From Chloroflexota bacterium (GTDB lineage Bacteria > Chloroflexota > Dehalococcoidia > Tepidiformales > Tepidiformaceae): a stretch of DNA of 64,000 nucleotides. Below, one piece after another: positions 56,411 through 64,000 of this stretch. Made by a program: the position numbers and the translations under genes. The first letter of the stretch is position 1, and each line of letters opens with the position of its first letter. The DNA is taken from assembly GCA_026702615.1 (NCBI GenBank), contig JAPPBY010000020.1, positions 62,001-126,000 on the forward strand, read 5' to 3'. The notes beneath the pieces were generated by a model, which saw only the letters and a program-made list of their open reading frames with translations, searched no databases and had not been told where the DNA came from.

Positions 56411-56559
56411 CACTCAGCGTCGCGCCAGCGACGCGCTCCACTCAGGCGGGCCACGCCCGCCGCTCTCCTCAGCGAAGCGCCCCGCGAGCGCGCAGCAGTC
56501 GAGCGCAGAATTACGGCGCAAGCGCTCCACTCAGCCGCGCGTTAGCGCGGCGCTCTCCT
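56411..56559. repeat. Modular hairpin repeat, copy C
   Basis: CACTCAG-CGTCGC-GCCA-GCGACG..., CTCAG-GCGGGC-CAC-GCCCGC-CGCTCTCCT, CTCAG-CCGCGC-GTTA-GCGCGG-CGCTCTCCT in one stretch. Confidence 0.8.
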
Positions 56560-56578
56560 GTACGCTGTCCGCTGCTCC

Positions 56579-59500
56579 ATGACAAGCTTCGCCTCCCTCC
56601 TCCGGATCGTCGCCCAGCGAAGCCTCGCCAACTGGCGGCTGCTCGCCACCGTCATCTTCGGCATGGTGCTCGCCTCCGCCCTCATGTCGAGCGTCATCCT
56701 CTACTCCGACGCCGTGCGCGACCTCGGCCTCAGTTTCACCCTCCGCCAGCAGGACCCCCTCGAACTCGACCTCAAGGTCGTCAGCAACAGCCAGCCGGGC
56801 GAACCCGACATCTACCGGGAACGGCGCGACACCACCTTCTCGCTGCTGCGGCGCTACGGCGGGGGCATCATCGAGGACACGGGGCTCTACGCGCGCACCT
56901 CCACCTTCTTCCTGGCCGAGCCCGGCGTCCCCATCGACTACGACGACGACCTGCGCGCCCGCGCTCACTTCCTCTTCTTCTCCGATGTCGAGGAACACGT
57001 GACCCTCGTCGAGGGAGCCGCTCCCACCCCCACGCCCCCCACCACCGACGTTTTCCAGCGCCCCAGCATCGAGGTCTGGATGAGCGCCACCGCCGCCCGC
57101 GGCCTCGGCGTCGGCCCGGGCGAAACCTTCGACCTTCAACCCTTCTGGCGCGAGGACGTCGATCCCGTGGAGATCACGATCGTCGGGCTCGTCGAGCCGA
57201 ACGATCCCGAGGAGGAGTACTGGTTCGGCAACGCCCACCGCCTCGTGGTCGACACCACGCGCTGGCCGACGTTCCCCTTCATCATCGACGAGCGCACGTT
57301 TGTTGAGGTGATCGCCCCCTACCTGCCGTCCATCGACGGCACCTTCGAGACCTTCGCCTTCATCGACACCGAGCGGGTCAACAGCCGCAACGCGGAGCGC
57401 TACGAACGCAACCTGCGCGCCCTCGACCGCGCGATCCGAGCGGAGCTCGAGCTGTCCGTGCTCCGCACAGAGCTGCCCGACGTCATCTTCGAGTACCAGG
57501 AGAAGCTGTTCTTCACGCGGCTGCCGCTCTTCGCGCTCATGCTCCTCATCGTCGGCATCGCCCTCTACTACCTGGTGCTGGTGGCGACGATGCTGGTCGA
57601 GCGCCAGGCGGGCGAGATCGCGCTCCTCAAGAGCCGCGGCGCAGGCCTCGGCCAGATCATGACGGTCTACCTGGTCGAGGGGTCGGCGCTCACGATCTTC
57701 GCAGTCGTTCTCGGACCGCTCGTGGCCGCCGGCGTGATCCGCCTGCTCGGCCCCACGCCGCCCTTCGCCGACCTGAGCCAGGGCGATCTGCTGAGCGTCA
57801 CGCTCACCGCCGAGGCCTTCGGCATGGCCGCGCTCGGGGCCGTGCTCGCCCTCGTCGCCCTCCTCTGGCCCGCCTACCGCGCCTCCGGGGCGAGCGTGGT
57901 GCACTACAAGCAGAGCCTCGCCCGTCCCCCGAAGCAGCCCCTCTTTCTGCGCTACTACCTCGACCTGGTGCTCGTGGGCGTGGGCGCCTTCCTCTTCTAC
58001 CAGCTGCGCCAGCGCGGCTCGCTCGTGACCGAGAACCTCTTCGGCGACCTCTCCGCCGACCCGCTCCTCCTCGTCTCACCGGCGCTCTTCACGCTCATGA
58101 TCGCGCTCGTCTTCCTGCGCCTCTTCCCGGTCGTGCTGCGCGTGGCCTCGTGGGCGCTGCGCGGTCTGAGCGGGGCCACCATCCTGCTCGGCCTCTGGCG
58201 CATGGTGCGGAGCCCGCTCCACTACAGCCGCCTCATCCTCCTGCTCCTGCTGGCGACCTCCGTGGGCATGTTTGCCGCGGGATTCCGGGCCACGCTCGAC
58301 CGCAGCTTCGAGGACCGCGCCGCCTACGAGGCGGGCGCTCCGGGCCGCGTGGTCGATATCCGCACGCCCTCGCGCCTCTCCCCGGAGCGGATGGAGGAGT
58401 TCTTCGAGTCGATGGACGGTCTCGGCGAGGCCAGCGCCGCCGCGCGTATGGAGGTCTCCTACGTGCCCACCGCCGCCCGCTCCGTCTCCGCCCAGCTCCT
58501 TGGCGTCGGCGAGAACTTTGCCGACGTCGCCTTCTGGCGGAACGACTTCGGCGGTGACCTCCCCTCGCTCCTCGCCGGCCTCCAGCCCGGCGAGGACGCG
58601 GAGTTGCCCGACGGCGCCGTCGTGCCCGCCGGCTCCCGCGCCCTCGGCATCTGGACCCGCATCTCCCTCCCCGGCAACGCCGCCCGCCCCGGCATCCGCG
58701 TGCGCGACGGGAACGGCCTCCTCTACGAGTACCTGTTCGTGAGCGACCCGGTCGAGGAAGACGACGGCTGGCTTCTCTACGTTGTCGACCTCACCCGCCC
58801 CTTCAACCCCCGCAACAGCCCGCCCGACCTGACCGGCGAGCTCGAAGTCGAATCCGTCTTCCTCAGCGTCCGCCGCTTCGCCGCCGCCCCCGGCCGGGTG
58901 ACCGCCGTGCTCGACAACCTCGTCGCTTACCCCGAGGGCGGGGACCGCGACGACGCCGTCACCATCGAGCCCTTCGAGTCGCTCGACCGCTACCAGTCGA
59001 TCACCGGCGCCTCGGGGTCGGCGCAAACGACGATCACGCGCGCCGAGGTCGACAACGACCGGGGACGCTACGCCGCCCAGGTCAGCTTCAACTACGACAG
59101 CTTCTCCGTGACCGCGGTGGGGCTGCGCCTGCGCCGCTCCCCCGAGCCCCTGCCCGTGCTCGCCAGCGAGTCGTTCCTCGACGCTACCGGCGTCGCCCCG
59201 GGCGATACCTTCCCCCTGCGCGTGAACCGTCAGGTGCTGACGGCGCGCGTCGCCGGCTCGTTCGAGCTCTTCCCCGGCTACTACCCCGGCGGCCGCGACC
59301 ACTTGCTCGTCGCCGACCTGCCCACGCTGCGGGGCGCGGGCGCGGGCATCCCGCGCGTGGCCGGCGGCATCACGCCGAACGAGGTCTGGCTGGGCACCGT
59401 CGAGGGGGTCGAGCTCACGCCCGAGTGGCTCGAGGAGCAGGGCATCCGCGCCGGCCAGGTCCACGACGAAGCCGCCCTCTTCGCCCTCGAGTCCTCCGAC

Positions 59501-59941
59501 CCGCTCGTCGCCGCCAGCTGGGAAGGCATCCTCTTCCTCTCCTTCGGCGCGGTCCTGCTGCTCACGGCCCTCGGCTTCATCGTCTTCTCCTACCTGGCCG
59601 CGCAGACGCGCTCGCTGGAGTTCGCCATCCTCCGCACGATGGGCTTCTCCGGGCGCCAGATCGTGGGGGTGGTCGGGTTCGAGCAGCTCTTCGTGATCGT
59701 CGCCGGGGTAGCCGCCGGCACCGCCCTCGGCTTCCCCCTGGGACGCCTCATGATCGGCGCCCTCGCCCTCACCGAGGACGGCAGCGACGTGGTCCCGCCC
59801 CTCCTTTCGCAGGTAAGCTGGGAGACCGTGCTCTCCGTTTACGGCCTGCTCGCGCTCGTTTTCATCGCCACCGTGGCCGCCCTGGCGCGGCTCTACTCGC
59901 GGCTGGCCCTGCACCGCGCCCTGCGCATCGGCGAGCTTTAG
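56579..59941 (+). CDS. FtsX/MacB-type ABC transporter permease (1,120 aa)
   Basis: IALYYLVLVATMLVERQAGEIALLKSRGAGLGQIMTVYLVEGSALTIFAV; FIVFSYLAAQTRSLEFAILRTMGFSGRQIVGVVGFEQLFVIVAGVAAG. Confidence 0.92.
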   Translation: MTSFASLLRIVAQRSLANWRLLATVIFGMVLASALMSSVILYSDAVRDLGLSFTLRQQDPLELDLKVVSNSQPGEPDIYRERRDTTFSLLRRYGGGIIEDTGLYARTSTFFLAEPGVPIDYDDDLRARAHFLFFSDVEEHVTLVEGAAPTPTPPTTDVFQRPSIEVWMSATAARGLGVGPGETFDLQPFWREDVDPVEITIVGLVEPNDPEEEYWFGNAHRLVVDTTRWPTFPFIIDERTFVEVIAPYLPSIDGTFETFAFIDTERVNSRNAERYERNLRALDRAIRAELELSVLRTELPDVIFEYQEKLFFTRLPLFALMLLIVGIALYYLVLVATMLVERQAGEIALLKSRGAGLGQIMTVYLVEGSALTIFAVVLGPLVAAGVIRLLGPTPPFADLSQGDLLSVTLTAEAFGMAALGAVLALVALLWPAYRASGASVVHYKQSLARPPKQPLFLRYYLDLVLVGVGAFLFYQLRQRGSLVTENLFGDLSADPLLLVSPALFTLMIALVFLRLFPVVLRVASWALRGLSGATILLGLWRMVRSPLHYSRLILLLLLATSVGMFAAGFRATLDRSFEDRAAYEAGAPGRVVDIRTPSRLSPERMEEFFESMDGLGEASAAARMEVSYVPTAARSVSAQLLGVGENFADVAFWRNDFGGDLPSLLAGLQPGEDAELPDGAVVPAGSRALGIWTRISLPGNAARPGIRVRDGNGLLYEYLFVSDPVEEDDGWLLYVVDLTRPFNPRNSPPDLTGELEVESVFLSVRRFAAAPGRVTAVLDNLVAYPEGGDRDDAVTIEPFESLDRYQSITGASGSAQTTITRAEVDNDRGRYAAQVSFNYDSFSVTAVGLRLRRSPEPLPVLASESFLDATGVAPGDTFPLRVNRQVLTARVAGSFELFPGYYPGGRDHLLVADLPTLRGAGAGIPRVAGGITPNEVWLGTVEGVELTPEWLEEQGIRAGQVHDEAALFALESSDPLVAASWEGILFLSFGAVLLLTALGFIVFSYLAAQTRSLEFAILRTMGFSGRQIVGVVGFEQLFVIVAGVAAGTALGFPLGRLMIGALALTEDGSDVVPPLLSQVSWETVLSVYGLLALVFIATVAALARLYSRLALHRALRIGEL

Positions 59942-59950
59942 GACGGCCGC

Positions 59951-60868
59951 ATGACCACCTTCCCCGACACCGAAACCGAGGCCCCTCCCTACATCGTCTG
60001 CGAGGACCTCTTCAAGATTCACAAGAGCGACGAGCTCGAGGTTGTCGCCCTGCGCGGGCTCGACCTGAAGGTGCGCGGGGGCGAGCTGATGGCGATCGTC
60101 GGCGCTTCCGGCTCCGGCAAGAGCACCCTGCTCAACATCCTCGCCGGGCTCGATCAGCCCAGCGCCGGCCGCGCCTTCGTCGGCGGACGCGACCTCCTCA
60201 CCATGACCGAGGCCGAGATGGTGAGCTACCGCCGCAAGGACGTCGGCTTCATCTGGCAGCAGACGGGGCGCAACCTCATCCCCTACCTCTCCGCCACGCA
60301 GAACGTCGAGCTGCCCCTCATGCTCGACGGCGTCGAGGCCGGGGCAGCCCGCGAGCGCGCCGACGAGCTCCTCGAAGCGGTGAGCCTGACGCACCGGCGC
60401 GAGCACCACCCCGAGCAGCTCTCGGGCGGAGAGCAGCAGCGCGTCTCCATCGCCGTCGCGCTCGCCAACCAGCCGCCCCTCCTCCTCGCCGACGAGCCTA
60501 CCGGCGAGCTCGACGCCATCGGGGCCGACAGCGTCTACGAGGTGCTCGGCGACCTGAACGCTCGCTACGGCGTCACCGTCATCATCGTCACCCACGACCC
60601 CGAGATCGCCTCGCGCGTGAACCGCGTCGTCGCCATCCGCGACGGGCGCACGAGCATGGAGATCTTCCGCCGAGTGGAGCAGACAGGCGGCGTCACGCAT
60701 GTCGTCCACGACGAGTACGTGCTCGTCGATTCCGCCGGACGCCTGCAGGTGCCGCGCGAGTTCCTCGACCGCCTCAGCATCAGCGAGCGGGCCAAGCTCT
60801 TCCTGGGCGAAGGGCGCGTCGAGGTGCTGCCCGACCGCGTCCACCGCGTCGGCGGGGAGGACGCCTGA
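59951..60868 (+). CDS. ABC transporter ATP-binding protein with C-terminal AbrB-like extension
   Basis: VGASGSGKSTLLNILAGLDQPSAG (Walker A), LSGGEQQRVSIAVALANQPPLLLADEPTGELD, C-terminal DSAGRLQVPREFLDRLSISERAKLFLGEGRVEVLPD. Confidence 0.95.
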   Translation: MTTFPDTETEAPPYIVCEDLFKIHKSDELEVVALRGLDLKVRGGELMAIVGASGSGKSTLLNILAGLDQPSAGRAFVGGRDLLTMTEAEMVSYRRKDVGFIWQQTGRNLIPYLSATQNVELPLMLDGVEAGAARERADELLEAVSLTHRREHHPEQLSGGEQQRVSIAVALANQPPLLLADEPTGELDAIGADSVYEVLGDLNARYGVTVIIVTHDPEIASRVNRVVAIRDGRTSMEIFRRVEQTGGVTHVVHDEYVLVDSAGRLQVPREFLDRLSISERAKLFLGEGRVEVLPDRVHRVGGEDA

Positions 60869-61761
60869 TGGCCGGGGCGGCAGTCGAGCTGCGCAACGTC
60901 TCCCGCCTCTTCGAGCTGGGCTCGGAGGAGGTCTGGGCCGTGCGCGACATCAGCCTCAGCGTCGAGCCGGGCGAGTTCCTCGCCCTCATCGGACGCTCCG
61001 GCTCGGGCAAGACGACCCTGCTCAACACCATCGCCGGCCTCGATCGCCCCACCGACGGGGAGGTCGAGATCGACGGCGAGCGCGTCGATACGATGAGCGA
61101 GGCGGAGCTGATCGCGCTCCGCCGCCAGAAGCTCGGCTTCATCTTCCAGTCGTTCGGCCTCCTCCCGCTCCTCTCGGCCCAGGAGAACGTGGAACTGCCC
61201 CTGCGCATCGCCGGCGTGCACCGCGACCGCCCCTCCCGCGCCCGCGAAGTGCTGGAGCTGGTCGGCCTCGAGCGGCGCGCCCACCACCGCCCCTACGAAC
61301 TCTCCGGCGGCGAGCAGCAGCGCGTCGCCATCGCCCGCGCGCTGGTGACCGAGCCCACGCTCGTGCTCGCTGACGAGCCCACGGGCGAGCTTGATTCCGC
61401 CACCGCCACCGCCGTCTTCACCCTCATCCGCGACATCTGCCGCGAGCGCGGCGTCTCCATCATCACCTGCACGCACGACCGGCTCGTGATGGAGATGGCG
61501 AGCCGCGTCGAGGAGTTGGAGGACGGCCATCTCGTGACCGGCCACCGGGGCGACGTCTGGGGCCGGGTGCAGTCGCGCGAACGCACCCCCTTCGAGGCGC
61601 CCGCGGGCGAGGACGAGGCCAGCCAGTCCCTCCCCTCCCTCATCGGCGCCGACACCCGCAACTTCGGCGTGGCCGACACCGAACCCGAGCCGGAACCCGA
61701 GCCCGAGGAACCCGAAGAGGTCGACGACATCCCCGAGGACCGCTGGGCGCGCCCTACGTAG
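60868..61761 (+). CDS. ABC transporter ATP-binding protein (LolD/MacB type) with acidic tail
   Basis: IGRSGSGKTTLLNTIAGLDRPTDGEV, LSGGEQQRVAIARALVTEPTLVLADEPTGELDSATATAVF; tail TEPEPEPEPEEPEEVDDIPEDRWARPT. Confidence 0.95.
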   Translation: MAGAAVELRNVSRLFELGSEEVWAVRDISLSVEPGEFLALIGRSGSGKTTLLNTIAGLDRPTDGEVEIDGERVDTMSEAELIALRRQKLGFIFQSFGLLPLLSAQENVELPLRIAGVHRDRPSRAREVLELVGLERRAHHRPYELSGGEQQRVAIARALVTEPTLVLADEPTGELDSATATAVFTLIRDICRERGVSIITCTHDRLVMEMASRVEELEDGHLVTGHRGDVWGRVQSRERTPFEAPAGEDEASQSLPSLIGADTRNFGVADTEPEPEPEPEEPEEVDDIPEDRWARPT

Positions 61762-61780
61762 CGCCGCCTTGACACTTACT

Positions 61781-61800
61781 TGACACCATATACGGTGTCA
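61781..61800. promoter_or_regulatory. Palindrome upstream of second hicAB locus, candidate operator
   Basis: TGACACC-ATATAC-GGTGTCA, perfect 7-nt arms; TTGACA (61769-61774 and 61780-61785) adjacent. Confidence 0.65.
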
Positions 61801-61814
61801 GCCACGCTGGTTCT

Positions 61815-62048
61815 GTGCGAACGCTCGCGGAGCTGAGGGCTCTCCGCCAACGAGCAGGGAACCTCCGTTCTCGGGAACTCTTCTCGCTCCTCGAGGAACA
61901 GGGCTATGCGCGGGAGCGAACCACCGGGGGTCACCACATCTATACCCGTACCGGGGCACGACGCCCCATCGTCGTGCCGGACCGGATCCGCACAGCGAAT
62001 ACAGTTCGTGGCGTTATCAACAGGCTAATTCGAGAACTGGAGGACTGA
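61815..62048 (+). CDS. hicA: HicA-family toxin
   Basis: GNLRSRELFSLLEEQGYARERTTGGHHIYTRTGARRPIVVPDRIRTANTVRGVINRLI; immediately followed by hicB. Confidence 0.83.
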   Translation: MRTLAELRALRQRAGNLRSRELFSLLEEQGYARERTTGGHHIYTRTGARRPIVVPDRIRTANTVRGVINRLIRELED

Positions 62049-62049
62049 T

Positions 62050-62424
62050 ATGCAAACCGCCGACTACCTCGAACTCCCTTATCACCGCGTCATCCAACCG
62101 GACGAGGGCGGGTATTGGTCCGCCCATGTCCTGGAGCTCGACGGGGTCTTCAGCGAAGGCGAGAGCGCTGCCCAGGCGGCGGAAAACCTGAACGTCGCGA
62201 TGGGCCTCTGGATTGACCATGAACTCGCCGAGGGGCACCCGATCCCCAGTCCGTGGGGCGCCAACCGTTCTGGCGAAGTCCGCCTTCGCCTGCCCAGGTC
62301 GCTTCACGCCAGCGCCGCCCTGCGCGCCAAGATCGAAGGAGTCTCGCTGAACTACCTGATCGCCACTGCCCTCACGACCTACCTGACGCAATCCACTGCG
62401 TCGTCAGAGAGGGCTGCCAGCTAG
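62050..62424 (+). CDS. hicB: HicB-family antitoxin
   Basis: YHRVIQPDEGGYWSAHVLELDGVFSEGESAAQAAENLNVAMGLWIDHELAEGHPIPSPWG + RHH VRLRLPRSLHASAALRAKIEGVSLNYLIATAL. Confidence 0.85.
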   Translation: MQTADYLELPYHRVIQPDEGGYWSAHVLELDGVFSEGESAAQAAENLNVAMGLWIDHELAEGHPIPSPWGANRSGEVRLRLPRSLHASAALRAKIEGVSLNYLIATALTTYLTQSTASSERAAS

Positions 62425-62433
62425 AACCCGTCG

Positions 62434-62733
62434 TCATGCCTCCCCCACCCGTCGACGGTCGTCCGTGAGCTCGCGCTTCAGGTAGAGGCACGTCGCCTCC
62501 AGCGACTCCACCTTCGCGGAGCTGACCAGCTCCCACCCCTCCATCCCCAGCGTGCCCAGAATCCAGGTGGTCCTGACCAGCTCGGAATTGAAGTGGACGG
62601 ACGTCTCCGTCTGACCCGTGGCCCGGTCGCCGTACCGCTCCAGGCTTGCCTCGTCCTGCGCGTGGCTGAACAGGATCCAGCGCCGCGACGGCTGCTCGTC
62701 GGTCAGGTACAGCAGCGCGTATTCCCACTGCAT
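62434..62733 (-). CDS. DUF4177-like small protein
   Basis: MQWEYALLYLTDEQPSRRWILFSHAQDEASLERYG...LGTLGMEGWELVSSAKVESLEATCLYLKREL; WEY...LG.EGWELV pattern. Confidence 0.65.
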   Translation of the reverse strand: MQWEYALLYLTDEQPSRRWILFSHAQDEASLERYGDRATGQTETSVHFNSELVRTTWILGTLGMEGWELVSSAKVESLEATCLYLKRELTDDRRRVGEA

Positions 62734-62763
62734 CGCCCCGGCATGGTACTCGCGCCCGCAACC

Positions 62764-62912
62764 CACTCAGCCGCGCGGCCCCGCGACGCATCACTCAGGC
62801 GGCGAAGCCGCCGCTCTCCTCAGCCGCGCATCGCGAGCGCGCAGCGGTCGAGCGCACGAATCCATGGCGGCGCTCTCCTCTTTACTCAGCGAGCGAAGCG
62901 AGCGCTCTCCTC
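62764..62912. repeat. Modular hairpin repeat, copy D
   Basis: CTCAG-GCGGC-GAA-GCCGC-CGCTCTCCTCAG; GCGAGCGCGCAGCGGTCGAGCGCA shared with copy C; terminal CTCAGCGAGCGAAGCGAGCGCTCTCCTC. Confidence 0.8.
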
Positions 62913-62927
62913 CGTTACACTCTCCCC

Positions 62928-63350
62928 ATGCCCGTTTTCCCCTCCACCGAGTGGTTCCAGGAAGCCGCCGACCGCCTCAACGCCTCTGACAGCTTCGAGC
63001 GGCTCGGCTCCTGCGACGCCGAGGTCGGCGTGCGCGTCGGCGACCGCTGCTTCGCCATCACCTTCGACGCCTTCGCCATCACGGACGTGGCCGAGGTGCC
63101 CTGCGACGCGCCCGGCGACCTCGACTTCATCCTCCTGCAGTCGCCCGACCAGTGGCGGGCCATGCTCGAGAACATCAAGACGAACGGCGCCGCCGACGCG
63201 CTCTTCACGCTGAACTCGCTCGACCTGCAGCACAGCGACGGCCTCGCCACGGGCGAGGACTACACTCGGCGCGACCTCTTCTACCGCTTCAACCAGACCT
63301 TCCAGGAGTACTTCGACATGTCCGCGGAGATGGACACGACGTACGCCTAG
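62928..63350 (+). CDS. Hypothetical protein (SCP2-like appearance)
   Basis: MPVFPSTEWFQEAADRLNASDSFERLGSCDAEVGVRVGDRCFAITFDAFAITDVAEVPCDAPGDLDFILLQSPDQWRAMLENIKTNGAADALFTLNSL. Confidence 0.6.
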   Translation: MPVFPSTEWFQEAADRLNASDSFERLGSCDAEVGVRVGDRCFAITFDAFAITDVAEVPCDAPGDLDFILLQSPDQWRAMLENIKTNGAADALFTLNSLDLQHSDGLATGEDYTRRDLFYRFNQTFQEYFDMSAEMDTTYA

Positions 63351-63877
63351 CGCCGCGCCCGGCGGTGCCAGCGCCGCCCGCGACCCGACCCGCCGTGCCG
63401 TCCCGTTGCGGGCTGCGGCGTGGCCACGGCGATGGCCGCGGCTCCTTCCTCGATGAGGGGATGGAGCACCGTCATCGCGCGGGCGACTTCGCCCGAGACT
63501 TCGTGCGCGAGCTCCGTCGTGAGGCGGTCGAAGGGGAAGGGGTGGTGCAGCCGCCGCCAGGTCGAGGTCCACTCCTCCAACTCCCAGTCGGGGCCCAGCT
63601 CCCCGAGGACGTCGGCGGCGTTCGCCGCCAGCAGCTCGACCCAGGCGTCGTTCGCCTCGATCGGCCCCTCGAAGTGCAGCCCCGCCTCCACAACGCCCCG
63701 TCCCATCTGCGGCTGCAGCTCGAAGTGGACGTGCGGGTTGCCGAAGTGCATCTGCAGCATCGTCCAGCGCACGCGCCGCTCGGGCTGGGGGATGGCCGCC
63801 GGGAGCTGCGTCAGGATCTGGTCCTCGCAGAAGTACACGAACTCGCGCGCCTTGAGGGAGCCGTCCCGCTTCGGCAT
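63347..63877 (-). CDS. Hypothetical protein
   Basis: ILTQLPAAIPQPERRVRWTMLQMHFGNPHVHFELQPQMGRGVVEAGLHFEGPIEANDAWVELLAANAADVLGELGPDWELEEWTSTWRRLHHPFPFDRLTTELAHEVSGEVARAMTVLHPLIEEG. Confidence 0.6.
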   Translation of the reverse strand: MPKRDGSLKAREFVYFCEDQILTQLPAAIPQPERRVRWTMLQMHFGNPHVHFELQPQMGRGVVEAGLHFEGPIEANDAWVELLAANAADVLGELGPDWELEEWTSTWRRLHHPFPFDRLTTELAHEVSGEVARAMTVLHPLIEEGAAAIAVATPQPATGRHGGSGRGRRWHRRARR

Positions 63878-64000
63878 CGCCCCAACTGTAAGCGAACGTG
63901 ACCGCCCGGCGGTCTACACTGCCACCGAGTGAGCACCGCGCCCGACACCGACCCCACCAGCGCCCCCACGAGCGCCGACACCGGCGGCGGGGCCACTATC

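Noticed and set aside
58076-60844. 922-aa minus-strand ORF
   Set aside because: Antisense to FtsX permease and ABC ATPase genes with unmistakable motifs; the ORF itself has no recognisable domain.
63929-64000. Start of a plus-strand CDS (VSTAPDTDPTSAPTSADTGGGATI...)
   Set aside because: Plausible but truncated at the window edge with low-complexity sequence only; not enough to call.

Overview
This 64 kb window is GC-rich and gene-dense. It looks like a chromosomal segment of a bacterium, and gene content and order suggest a Chloroflexota-like lineage (inference only). I support about 64 coding features and one tRNA. Most are housekeeping genes: amt, purM, folE, rlmB, pyrG, clpS, radC, moaC, lysA, parAB, jag/khpB, yidC, yidD, rnpA, rpmH, slt, alr. 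An origin-type segregation block carries three perfect 16-bp parS sites beside rpmH-rnpA-yidD-yidC-jag and parAB, but dnaA is not adjacent. The most interesting observations are: (1) isolated phage-type genes, including a clear SPP1-Gp6-like portal protein, scattered among housekeeping genes, which could be a dispersed domesticated phage or gene-transfer-agent-like set; (2) an MshA-like glycosyltransferase, LmbE/MshB-like deacetylase and acyltransferase cluster that may make a low-molecular-weight thiol or GlcNAc conjugate; (3) a family of modular hairpin repeats (CTCAG-stem-loop-stem-CTCTCCT) at four intergenic sites, one of which encodes the C-terminus of the portal gene; (4) six convergent gene pairs that share exactly one CTAG palindrome as both stop codons, with an overall TAG stop preference; (5) three translationally coupled tandem NHL/beta-propeller paralogues; (6) two hicAB loci with 7-6-7 palindromes directly upstream; (7) a divergent pair of about 1,120-aa FtsX-like permeases with two ATPases. 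I found no CRISPR array, rRNA or intact prophage. All family names come from reading the translations by eye; no database search was run.
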